6,345 nt of DNA from an uncultured Desulfobacterales bacterium (GCA_947259865.1 CAMYNZ010000219.1:1-6345); one strand, 5' to 3'. Positions 1 through 6,331 are shown, counted from the stretch's first letter. Made by a program: numbers and translations. The notes: generated by a model not told the origin, from the letters alone.

Positions 1-761
1 TGCTGGTCCAAAAGACTGATGGAATTGCCACCCTGGTGCTAAACCGCCCCCAGGTTTTGAACGCCATGAATCCGGAATTGATTCAGGCTTTGCAGGAAGT
101 CCTGGATCAGATCGAAACGGATGATAGTATCCGGGTAGTGGTAGTTAAAGGTGCCGGGGATAATTTTTGTTCCGGTGCAGACGTATCACTTTTTGCCGAA
201 AATCTATCCCCCACTGAATGGCTGGAAGGTATGAAACGTGCCGGACGTACGGTGCAAAAAATGCGGGAAATACCCCAGCCAATTATAACTTTACTCAGAG
301 GGGTTGCTGTTGGCGGCGGTGCTAATTTGGCCCTGGCCGCAGACTTTGTCCTAGCTGCTGATAACGCCAGATTCTGCGAAATCTTTATCAACATCGGCCT
401 GATCCTCGATTATGGCGGTAATTACTTCCTGCCGCGACTTGTAGGCCTGGCCAAAGCCAGGGAACTTGCCATGCTGGGCGAAGAAATTGATGGAAAAACA
501 GCCGCATCCATCGGGCTTGTTTATAAATCAGTACCCGAAGAAAAACTTGAGCAGGAAGTGGAAACATTGGCCCATAAACTGGCCCAAAAACCTCTGGCTG
601 CGTTAAGTTTAATTAAAAAGGGACTCGATATTAGCTTCGACAAATCTTTGAAGGAAATGCTGGATTGGGAAGGTTCCCATCAATCCATTATGCTTCAAAC
701 CCGGGAACATAAGGAAATTATACAATTTTTTCTGGAATCAAAAAAGAAAAATAAGGACTGA
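1..761 (+). CDS. Enoyl-CoA hydratase/isomerase (crotonase) family protein, 5' end outside window; PaaG-like isomerase features
   Basis: Crotonase-fold protein acting on acyl-CoA thioesters in the cytoplasm. The reading frame is open to the left edge (first full codon at 3). Codons 3-35 read LVQKTDGIATL, a normal crotonase N-terminus, so the gene begins just outside the window and the internal GTG at 36 is not the real start. Oxyanion-hole segments are visible: FCSGAD (codons near 165-185) and GVAVGGGANLALAAD (near 303-347). The two glutamates that catalyse hydration in classical enoyl-CoA hydratase are absent: the position after GGGA is Asn (324-326), and the usual QPE glutamate is Phe (384-386). 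An Asp is present in LDYGG (408-410), where PaaG-type isomerases carry their catalytic Asp. I therefore favour a double-bond isomerase or related activity over a hydratase; the substrate is unknown. The C-terminus is complete and ends in a lysine-rich tail. The acyl-CoA dehydrogenase follows after 85 bp. The family is certain, the reaction is inferred. Confidence 0.92.
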   Translation, partial: LVQKTDGIATLVLNRPQVLNAMNPELIQALQEVLDQIETDDSIRVVVVKGAGDNFCSGADVSLFAENLSPTEWLEGMKRAGRTVQKMREIPQPIITLLRGVAVGGGANLALAADFVLAADNARFCEIFINIGLILDYGGNYFLPRLVGLAKARELAMLGEEIDGKTAASIGLVYKSVPEEKLEQEVETLAHKLAQKPLAALSLIKKGLDISFDKSLKEMLDWEGSHQSIMLQTREHKEIIQFFLESKKKNKD

Positions 762-762
762 T

Positions 763-777
763 TTGAGTGCTACTCAA
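763..777. promoter_or_regulatory. Perfect 6+3+6 palindrome in the crotonase-dehydrogenase gap, possible operator
   Basis: TTGAGT-GCT-ACTCAA begins two bases after the crotonase stop codon and lies 69 bp before the dehydrogenase start. Its length and symmetry would suit a TetR-family dimer, and a TetR gene lies downstream in the same unit. It could equally be a small RNA hairpin at the transcript end or chance. No second copy of the full palindrome was seen in the window. The operator role is speculative. Confidence 0.25.
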
Positions 778-836
778 TATTTCCAACGGATAACGAACTA
801 TTAAGGCTCAATCGATAAACTCCAGAAGCCATAAGT

Positions 837-842
837 GAGGTG
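837..842 (+). promoter_or_regulatory. Ribosome binding site deciding the dehydrogenase start
   Basis: GAGGTG lies 4 bases before the ATG at 847 (its GAGG core 6 bases before). An alternative in-frame GTG at 835 would overlap this site and has no purine-rich sequence at a suitable distance, so ATG 847 is preferred. Confidence 0.6.
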
Positions 843-846
843 CGCG

Positions 847-2016
847 ATGGCCGCTAAATCAAAATCCGCCAATCAAATCTATTTCACCAAAGACCATGAA
901 ATGGTTCGACGCGCCGTAAGAGACTTTGTAACCAAAGAGATAAACCCCCATATGGATGAATGGGAAGAAAACGGTGAGGCGCCGCTTCACGATTTATTCA
1001 AAAAAATGGGTGATCTCGGATTTCTGGGGATTCGCTATGATCCCAAATACGGCGGCCAGGGCCTGGACTATTGGTATGATCTGGTTTTTCTGGAAGAGCT
1101 TGGACATGTTCAGGGCCTGGGAATCCCAATGGCGGTGGCCGTCCAAACCCATATGGCAACACCGGCGATCGATGAATACGGCAGTGAATATCTTAAAGAA
1201 ACCTATCTAAAACCAGCCATTGCGGGTGAAATGGTCACATCCATCGCCGTTACCGAACCCGGAGCCGGATCGGATGTCAGCGCTCTGGCAACCACCGCCA
1301 AAAGAGATGGGGATTCTTATGTAATCAACGGCTCCAAGACCTACATTACCAACGGCACCCAGGCAGATTTTTTGACCCTGCTGGCCAGAACCAGCGATGA
1401 TCCGGGGTATCACTCCTTTAGTTTGCTTGTTGTTCCCACTCACCTGCCCGGGTTTAGTGTGAGCCGGAAGCTGGACAAAATCGGTGCAAACTGCAGCGAT
1501 ACCGCAGAGCTTTTTTTTGACGGCCTCCGGGTACCGGCCGAAAACCTGATCGGCAAGGAAGGCGAAGGTTTTGTATACCAGATGCAGCAGTTCCAGCACG
1601 AACGGTTTTCCGCCTTGCCGGGCGCCTATACTGCTTCACTGGATATGATCGACCTGACCGTGGCACATATCAAGCAACGGATTGTTTTCGGTAAACCGTT
1701 GATAACCAGGCAGGTGCTGCGACACCGTATTGCCGATTGGTTGACGGAAATAGAATGTCTGCGACAACTCACCTACCATATTGTAAGGATGAAGATGGAA
1801 GGGCTGGATGCCACCCGCGAAGTATCCATGGGAAAACTTTACGCTGCCCGGATGTTGCGGAGAGTGTCGGATGGGTGTTTGCAGATGTTCGGGGGATTGG
1901 GGTACATGGAAGAAATGCTCATTTCAAGATATTTTCGAGATGGACGCCTTTTATCCATCGGCGGTGGGACCGATGAAATAATGCGGGAAATTATCGCCAA
2001 AATGGCGTTGGGGTAA
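847..2016 (+). CDS. Acyl-CoA dehydrogenase, FAD-dependent (389 aa)
   Basis: Oxidises an acyl-CoA to the 2,3-enoyl-CoA and passes electrons from FAD to electron-transfer flavoprotein. Length is typical (about 380-400 aa). The N-terminal helical domain spans about residues 10-125. The first family signature is AVTEPGAGSDVSA (134-146) in the middle beta domain. The FAD-contact segment RIVFGKPL is at 278-285, and the second signature starts at QMFGGLGY (346). The usual C-terminal catalytic Glu (YEGT in MCAD/SCAD types) is replaced: the sequence is IGGGTDEI, with Gly at 373. A Glu sits at 252 in QHERF, aligning with the catalytic Glu of isovaleryl-CoA and long-chain dehydrogenases (an ER motif on helix G). 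This suggests a shifted-base enzyme, often used with branched or long acyl chains, but the substrate cannot be named. TetR follows after 25 bp, so the two are probably co-transcribed. Start ATG 847 has a GAGG Shine-Dalgarno sequence 6 bases upstream. Confidence 0.96.
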   Translation: MAAKSKSANQIYFTKDHEMVRRAVRDFVTKEINPHMDEWEENGEAPLHDLFKKMGDLGFLGIRYDPKYGGQGLDYWYDLVFLEELGHVQGLGIPMAVAVQTHMATPAIDEYGSEYLKETYLKPAIAGEMVTSIAVTEPGAGSDVSALATTAKRDGDSYVINGSKTYITNGTQADFLTLLARTSDDPGYHSFSLLVVPTHLPGFSVSRKLDKIGANCSDTAELFFDGLRVPAENLIGKEGEGFVYQMQQFQHERFSALPGAYTASLDMIDLTVAHIKQRIVFGKPLITRQVLRHRIADWLTEIECLRQLTYHIVRMKMEGLDATREVSMGKLYAARMLRRVSDGCLQMFGGLGYMEEMLISRYFRDGRLLSIGGGTDEIMREIIAKMALG

Positions 2017-2041
2017 ACACAACATTTTTAAAGGCTGTACC

Positions 2042-2671
2042 ATGCAGCAATCGATGAATGACCGTATGAAGCGCTCCAGAAACAAACATGGGCCTCCCGG
2101 GCGATTAAAAATTGCGCAGGCCCTGAAGTCACTTCTTGAACACAAGGAATTCAGCGCTATTACTACTGCTGAGATAGCCAAAAACGCCGGTGTGACCGAA
2201 GCGCTTATCTACAAATATTTTACCGACAAACGAGATTTGCTGCACCAGGTTTTGAGGGAATATCTCGAATTTTACGGCTTCCAACTTGCGACGGATCTAA
2301 AAGGCATTAAAGGCGCTTTTAACAAATTGCGCAAGCTTATCTGGTGTCACATAAACGTTTACGCAACCAACAGGGTCTTTGCCAGAATTTTGCTTATCGA
2401 AGTCAGAAACCATCCGGATTACTACAAAAGTGGAACCTACAAACTCGTGCAAAAATACAGCAACACCGTTTTGAGCATTATTAAAGAAGGTATCCGAGAT
2501 GAAGAAATCCGGGATGATATTCCCCCCAAATTAATTCGTCATGGTATCCTCGGCAGTATTGAACAGGTCTGCCTTTCTGGTATCATTTTCGGCCGAGAGA
2601 TATCACCGGACGATCTCACGGAAGATTTGTGTGAATTTATCTTCAAGGGTATCGAAAGAAAAGATGTTTGA
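2042..2671 (+). CDS. TetR/AcrR-family transcriptional regulator (209 aa)
   Basis: DNA-binding regulator, probably a repressor released by an acyl-CoA or related ligand, given its neighbours. The TetR helix-turn-helix is clear: TTAEIAKNAG (41-50) followed by the recognition helix VTEALIYKYFTDKRDLL (51-67). The rest, about residues 75-209, is the variable all-helical ligand and dimerisation domain and shows no recognisable binding motif. The first 20 residues are basic and probably flexible. The start at ATG 2042 is supported by AAGG at 2031-2034, seven bases upstream; Met5 and Met9 are less likely alternatives. The gene sits inside the + strand cluster, 25 bp after the dehydrogenase, so it is likely autoregulated with it. 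No operator is proven; the palindrome at 763-777 is a candidate. It resembles in role the TetR regulators of acyl-CoA catabolic operons, but orthology was not established. Confidence 0.93.
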   Translation: MQQSMNDRMKRSRNKHGPPGRLKIAQALKSLLEHKEFSAITTAEIAKNAGVTEALIYKYFTDKRDLLHQVLREYLEFYGFQLATDLKGIKGAFNKLRKLIWCHINVYATNRVFARILLIEVRNHPDYYKSGTYKLVQKYSNTVLSIIKEGIRDEEIRDDIPPKLIRHGILGSIEQVCLSGIIFGREISPDDLTEDLCEFIFKGIERKDV

Positions 2672-2690
2672 TATTTTCAATTTTTTAATT

Positions 2691-2812
2691 TGACAGGATC
2701 GACAGGATTTTTTGGATTAATGTTATGGTCGCTTTCCGGATGAAAGCGACCCATCCCAATCGGCCTTCGGCCGAGTGGAGAATAAAACAGGGCAACCCTG
2801 TAAATCCTGTCT
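2691..2812. repeat. Intergenic structured repeat with ACAGGAT/ATCCTGT ends and two hairpins
   Basis: This element fills most of the 169-bp TetR-carboxyltransferase gap. Left end: GACAGGAT twice at 9-bp period (2692-2699, 2701-2708). Right end: CCTGT twice at 9-bp period (2797-2801, 2806-2810). GACAGGATTT (2701-2710) and AAATCCTGTC (2802-2811) are perfect 10-bp inverted repeats. Inside are a 10-bp hairpin (GGTCGCTTTC, loop CGGAT, GAAAGCGACC; 2727-2751), a 9-base spacer, and a 5-bp mini-hairpin CGGCC-TTC-GGCCG (2761-2773). Next to the right end lies a small stem ACAGGG-CAA-CCCTGT (2787-2801). There is no coding potential. It looks like a dispersed non-autonomous repeat (REP/MITE-like); similar ACAGGAT-type intergenic repeats occur in Desulfobacterota, from memory. 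No T-run follows the hairpin, so it is not a standard terminator. Confidence 0.7.
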
Positions 2813-2840
2813 GATCTAAAATAACAATGGGGTAGACGGC

Positions 2841-4391
2841 ATGGGTAAATGGATGGACGGCTATCTTCAAAAGCTGGCCGAGGTTCGCCGGGAAAACCTT
2901 GAAGGCGGGGGATCGGAACGCATCCGATGCCAGCACGAGCTGGGTAAGCTGACTGCCCGGGAAAGAATAGAATACCTGGTTGACCCGGGCACTTTTGAGG
3001 AATTGGGAGCACTTGTGCGGGAATTTCGTATCGGTCTGGATGGAGAGGCAAAACCGAGCCCGTCTGATGGTGTGGTAATGGGCCTGGCCGAGGTGAACGG
3101 GCGGCCGGTTATGGTCTATTGTCTGGACTTCACAGTGATGTCCGGTTCACTGGGTGACCAGGGGATCTGGAAGATCGCCGAACTGGTTCAAATGGCCGGT
3201 CAGGAGCGTATGCCCATTATCGGCATGTTTGATTCTGCCGGATCCAGGATCAGCTTTAAAAACGGGTATATCGGACTAAACGGTCTGGGGCGGTTGATGA
3301 GGAATTACTGTCTCTTTTCGGGTATCATTCCGCGAATAACCCTCGTTCTGGGACCCTGCACTGGTCCGGTGGCACAGGTGCCGGTCCTGTCTGATTTCGT
3401 TATCATCAATCAAAAGACCGGGTTTTTATGGTTGGGTGGCGAAATCGAGTCAGATGACGCAGGTTCAGCCGAGTTCCACATGGAAAAAAGTGGCCAGTGT
3501 GATCTGATCGCTGAAAGTGACGAAGATGCCATCGACCAGGTTAAAGCCCTGTTGAAATACGTCCCTCAAAGCTGCTGGGAGAAACCCGTCCAGATCGATA
3601 CCGGCGATAACCCCCAAAGAAGAGAAGAAAAATTATTGGATGTTATGCCGGAGAACCCCAAGTTCACGTATGATATTCACGAGATCATCGACCTGATTGT
3701 GGATAACGGCGAGTTCTTTGAGTTGAAGGAGGACTTTGCCCCCAATATGGTTGTCGGCTTTGCCCGGTTTGGCGGAATGGTTGCGGGCATCGCTGCCAGC
3801 AACCCGGACGAGCTTAGCGGCATCATGGAACCGGATTCTTCTGATAAATATGATCGATTCATAATGTTTCTGGACGCCTTCAATATACCCCTGTTGACCA
3901 TATCGGACACTCCGGCCTTTCCACCGGGCGACAAATGGGAGCGCCTGGGAGTCATCCGACACGGCGCCAAGAATCTGCACGGCTATTCGCACCTGACCAA
4001 TCCCAAAATAAGCCTGGTGCTGAGACGCTCATACGGCGGGTCCAACATTTTGCTGGGCTGCAGCAAAATGGGGCCTGATTTCATCTACGCCTGGCCAAGT
4101 GTGGAATTCGCACCCACCGGGCCCGAGTCCATCGTCCAGGCCGTTTTTCACAAAGAACTCACCAAAGCCAAGCAAGAGGGCAACTATGACGACGTTTATA
4201 ACTTTTTTCTGAGCATCCTGAAGGAACATTTCAGCGTTATGACCATGGGAAAAATGTTTACCACCTACTATACGGTTCATGAAGTAATCGACCCCCGAGA
4301 AACCCGTTCCAGAATTGTCGGGGCTTTGCGAGCCAGCGCAAATAAATTTGAAAAAGTGCCGCAAAAGAGACGATTTATAAAACCAGCATAA
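2841..4391 (+). CDS. Acyl-CoA carboxyltransferase subunit (PccB/MmdA family, 516 aa), degenerate N-domain active-site half
   Basis: Member of the biotin-dependent carboxyltransferase family (propionyl-CoA carboxylase beta, methylcrotonyl-CoA carboxylase beta, methylmalonyl-CoA decarboxylase alpha), full length with two crotonase-like domains. Family landmarks: GGGSERI (22-28), GKLTARERIEYLVDPG (35-50), DFTV (96-99), IIPRITLVLGPC (162-173), IRHGAK (372-377), RRSYGGSN (395-402) and AWP (417-419). The C-domain loop (YGGSN, RHGAK), which binds carboxybiotin, looks normal. The N-domain half is altered: SGSLG replaces GGSLG (101-105), DSAGSR replaces DSGGAR (131-136), GPCTGPVAQ (171-179) puts Pro176 where an oxyanion-hole Gly is invariant, and the GG before the conserved His is AGS (207-209) after a roughly 10-residue deletion. 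Ile403 occupies the position that helps set acyl specificity in the family. Start ATG 2841 has GGGG eight bases upstream, and the MGKxMD N-terminus matches its paralogue at 4556. No biotin carboxylase or carrier gene is in the window. Substrate and direction are unknown. Confidence 0.93.
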   Translation: MGKWMDGYLQKLAEVRRENLEGGGSERIRCQHELGKLTARERIEYLVDPGTFEELGALVREFRIGLDGEAKPSPSDGVVMGLAEVNGRPVMVYCLDFTVMSGSLGDQGIWKIAELVQMAGQERMPIIGMFDSAGSRISFKNGYIGLNGLGRLMRNYCLFSGIIPRITLVLGPCTGPVAQVPVLSDFVIINQKTGFLWLGGEIESDDAGSAEFHMEKSGQCDLIAESDEDAIDQVKALLKYVPQSCWEKPVQIDTGDNPQRREEKLLDVMPENPKFTYDIHEIIDLIVDNGEFFELKEDFAPNMVVGFARFGGMVAGIAASNPDELSGIMEPDSSDKYDRFIMFLDAFNIPLLTISDTPAFPPGDKWERLGVIRHGAKNLHGYSHLTNPKISLVLRRSYGGSNILLGCSKMGPDFIYAWPSVEFAPTGPESIVQAVFHKELTKAKQEGNYDDVYNFFLSILKEHFSVMTMGKMFTTYYTVHEVIDPRETRSRIVGALRASANKFEKVPQKRRFIKPA

Positions 4392-4404
4392 ACCCAAAAA
4401 ACAT

Positions 4405-4474
4405 GGAGTACTGGAGTAATGCTTGTTAAGACACTGAAAACGGTATCACGCCCTTTTCAACGCTCCATCACTCC
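4405..4474. repeat. Degenerate inverted repeat (GGAGTACTGGAG / CTCCATCACTCC) between the two carboxyltransferases
   Basis: GGAGTACTGGAG (4405-4416) faces CTCCATCACTCC (4463-4474); the arms match at 10 of 12 positions and enclose 46 bases. TGGAGTA is repeated at 8-bp period on the left (4404-4410, 4412-4418). Inside, GAAAA-c-GG (from 4436) can pair with CC-c-TTTTC with one mismatch. It resembles an eroded dispersed intergenic repeat. The rest of the 164-bp gap (4475-4543) is AT-rich, and I see no convincing gene, promoter or terminator there. Confidence 0.5.
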
Positions 4475-4543
4475 TTTTGATAACAACAGTTGATAATCTG
4501 AGTTATACAAATGTGTCTATAAAAAAATAAGCACAATGATACT

Positions 4544-4549
4544 GGGGAA
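4544..4549 (+). promoter_or_regulatory. Ribosome binding site of the second carboxyltransferase
   Basis: GGGGAA lies six bases before ATG 4556. It is a modest match to the Shine-Dalgarno consensus. The start is further supported by the shared MGKxMD N-terminus of the upstream paralogue, and it rules out the internal Met5. Confidence 0.45.
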
Positions 4550-4555
4550 TTTGCC

Positions 4556-6112
4556 ATGGGTAAAAAAATGGATGATGCCCTGAAAAGGTATGTCGATATT
4601 CAGGAAAAAAATCGCCTGGGCGGCGGTATCAAGCATATTGAAAGACAACACAGCCGGGGCAAGTTAACCGCCCGGGAGAGAATCGAGATTCTGACTGATC
4701 CCGGTAGCTTCAAAGAGTTGGGTTCATTTGTGGACACCACCAGCCGACGTATCGATGGTCGCATACCCGAAGCTCCCTGCGACGGTGCTGTTATTGGCAC
4801 GGCCCGGGTGAACGGCCGCTTAACCATGATTCATGCCAGCGATTTTACGGTTTTAGGCGGATCGGCCGGCACCCAGCATATTGTCAAATTTGCCCGGCCC
4901 CTGGAGATGGCCGCCACCTGGGGTATCCCCATGGTCAACCTGCTGGATTCTTCAGGGGGCCGGCTGGGGTACCAGGATGTCGCCATGGCCGGTGTTGATT
5001 GGTATTTTAGAATCCAATCTCTGTATTCGGGGGTCATACCCCAGATTACCGTGCTTATGGGACCCTGTATCGCCGGCGGGGCGTATCTTCCGACGCTGTG
5101 TGATTTTCTGCTTATGAGCCGGATCTCCGCCAACATGTGGCTGGGCGGCCCGCGGCAGACCCAGGCCGCCACCTCGGAAAAGATCGACCGCAACATCGGT
5201 GGGGCCGATTACCATATGCAACTTAGCGGTACCTGCGATGTTGTCGGAGACGATGATGAGGAGACCATCAAAAAATGTCGCGAGTTACTCCGTTACCTGC
5301 CCCAAAACTTCAGAGAAAAACCGGCAGAATGGCAAAAAACAGACGATGCGGACCGGGACGTGAAGAAACTGGTCGATATCGTTCCCGATGATTTTAGGCG
5401 GGTCTACGATATGCACGAGGTCATCCAGCAATTGGTCGACGATGGAGATTACTTTGAAATAAAAAACGAATACGCCAAAAACATAATTACCTGTTTCTGC
5501 AGATTTAACGGTGAAGTCGTGGGTCTGGTGGCCAACAACACCCTACATCCCGGCAGCATCCTGGAGATAAACTCCTGTGACAAATACTACCGGTTTTTGC
5601 AAGTGCTTGATGCCTACAACATCTCCCTGGTCAACCTGGTGGATACCCCACCGGTGGTTCCCGGGGAGTCGGAGGAAGCCAGGGGCTTGATTCGACATGT
5701 GGGTAAAATCGTCGACTTGTATGCCACGACCACCGTACCCAAGATCAGCATTGTTCTGCGCCAAGCCTATGCAGATGCAGGCAGTATGATTATGGGAGGT
5801 CTCAAAAGCATGGGTGCGGACCTCACCTATGCCTGGCCTATTGCCAGGTTCGCTGTGGAGATTTCCCGACTGGATTACCAAAAGATTTACGGCCAGGGCA
5901 TCGAGAAAGATGCATATAAATCGTATCTTAATCGGTCCAGGGAAAAGGTCGACGTATTTGAAGTCGCTAAAAGTTGGACGGCCCAAATCGTGGATGAAAT
6001 TATTAGACCCGCTGATACCCGAAAAAAGATCATCGAAGCCCTCGGGTTAACCAGGAACAAACGTGAAGAGTTGCCGGAGAGGGCTAAAGGCCATGGCACT
6101 TGCCCTACTTGA
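4556..6112 (+). CDS. Acyl-CoA carboxyltransferase subunit (PccB/MmdA family, 518 aa), altered C-domain active-site half
   Basis: Second full-length carboxyltransferase, a diverged paralogue of the gene at 2841 (compare MGKKMD, GGGIKHI, GKLTARERIEILTDPG). Its N domain is close to canonical: FTVLGGSAG (97-105), DSSGGR (131-136), GPCIAGGAYLP (169-179, as in methylcrotonyl-CoA carboxylase types) and IGGADYH (214-220). This half normally binds the acyl-CoA. The C domain departs from the family: RHVGK (380-384) replaces RHGAK, YADAGS (405-410) replaces YGGA/S, and the Tyr to Trp-Pro segment is 24 residues against 22 in its paralogue. VEISRLD (434-440) replaces the usual MGxxGA stretch. The loop change may be a substitution or a two-residue insertion. 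The C-terminus KGHGTCPT resembles the family's KHGNIPL end, so the protein is complete. It lies 164 bp after its paralogue, same strand. It probably forms a hetero-oligomer with it; substrate and biotin partner are unknown. Confidence 0.93.
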   Translation: MGKKMDDALKRYVDIQEKNRLGGGIKHIERQHSRGKLTARERIEILTDPGSFKELGSFVDTTSRRIDGRIPEAPCDGAVIGTARVNGRLTMIHASDFTVLGGSAGTQHIVKFARPLEMAATWGIPMVNLLDSSGGRLGYQDVAMAGVDWYFRIQSLYSGVIPQITVLMGPCIAGGAYLPTLCDFLLMSRISANMWLGGPRQTQAATSEKIDRNIGGADYHMQLSGTCDVVGDDDEETIKKCRELLRYLPQNFREKPAEWQKTDDADRDVKKLVDIVPDDFRRVYDMHEVIQQLVDDGDYFEIKNEYAKNIITCFCRFNGEVVGLVANNTLHPGSILEINSCDKYYRFLQVLDAYNISLVNLVDTPPVVPGESEEARGLIRHVGKIVDLYATTTVPKISIVLRQAYADAGSMIMGGLKSMGADLTYAWPIARFAVEISRLDYQKIYGQGIEKDAYKSYLNRSREKVDVFEVAKSWTAQIVDEIIRPADTRKKIIEALGLTRNKREELPERAKGHGTCPT

Positions 6113-6162
6113 TTTCCGTTTAGCTCACCGCAGAGGCGCGGAGGGCGCAGAGAAATTGATTG

Positions 6163-6195
6163 TTTCATTTGCCGTTGAGAGGACGGCAAATGAAA
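6163..6195 (+). repeat. Perfect 13-bp hairpin with TGAGAGG loop (copy 1)
   Basis: TTTCATTTGCCGT, loop TGAGAGG, ACGGCAAATGAAA. All 13 pairs are Watson-Crick. The hairpin lies 50 bases after the last stop codon and could stabilise or end the transcript, but the following bases (AATCACTC) contain no T-run, so I do not call an intrinsic terminator. Confidence 0.75.
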
Positions 6196-6296
6196 ATCAC
6201 TCAGCCACTTCGTGGCAGGTTAAAAATAAGTTAGGAATCTAAAACCGTCTTTATATACTAATGTTTGTCAATTATATTTGCCCGTAGGGCTTGAGT

Positions 6297-6331
6297 TTAT
6301 TTCTTTTCGCCCTCTCAGCGAAAAGAAATAA
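6297..6331 (-). repeat. Perfect 14-bp hairpin with TGAGAGG loop on the - strand (copy 2)
   Basis: On the - strand: TTATTTCTTTTCGC, loop TGAGAGG, GCGAAAAGAAATAA. All 14 pairs are Watson-Crick. The loop sequence is identical to that of the hairpin at 6163-6195 but on the opposite strand, while most of the stem differs with both arms changed together. No T-run follows on either strand at a terminator-like position. Confidence 0.75.

Noticed and set aside
36..38. GTG at 36 as the start of the crotonase
   Set aside because: Upstream in-frame codons from 3 encode a normal family N-terminus, so the gene continues to the left of the window.
835..837. GTG at 835 as the start of the acyl-CoA dehydrogenase
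   Set aside because: It overlaps the likely Shine-Dalgarno sequence for ATG 847 and adds four residues (MRCA) with no family support.
2677..3051. Small minus-strand genes across the TetR-carboxyltransferase gap
   Set aside because: They run through the repeat and into the opposite strand of a clear carboxyltransferase gene, have no recognisable domain, and look like shadow frames.
4490..4523. Sigma-70 promoter upstream of the second carboxyltransferase (TTGATA ... TATAAA)
   Set aside because: The spacing is 22 bases, too long; the region is simply AT-rich and no better-spaced pair was found.
2841..6112. The two carboxyltransferases as AccA/AccD-type split subunits or as fragments of one gene
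   Set aside because: Both are full length (516 and 518 aa) with matching N- and C-termini and no AccD zinc motif; they are whole-gene paralogues.
6129..6154. CRISPR-like array in the CGCAGAGG units
   Set aside because: The units are 8-9 bp, contiguous and without spacers; they belong to the dispersed intergenic repeat.
6163..6195. Intrinsic terminator after the last gene
   Set aside because: The stem is strong but no T-run follows, and the structure is explained by the repeated two-hairpin unit.
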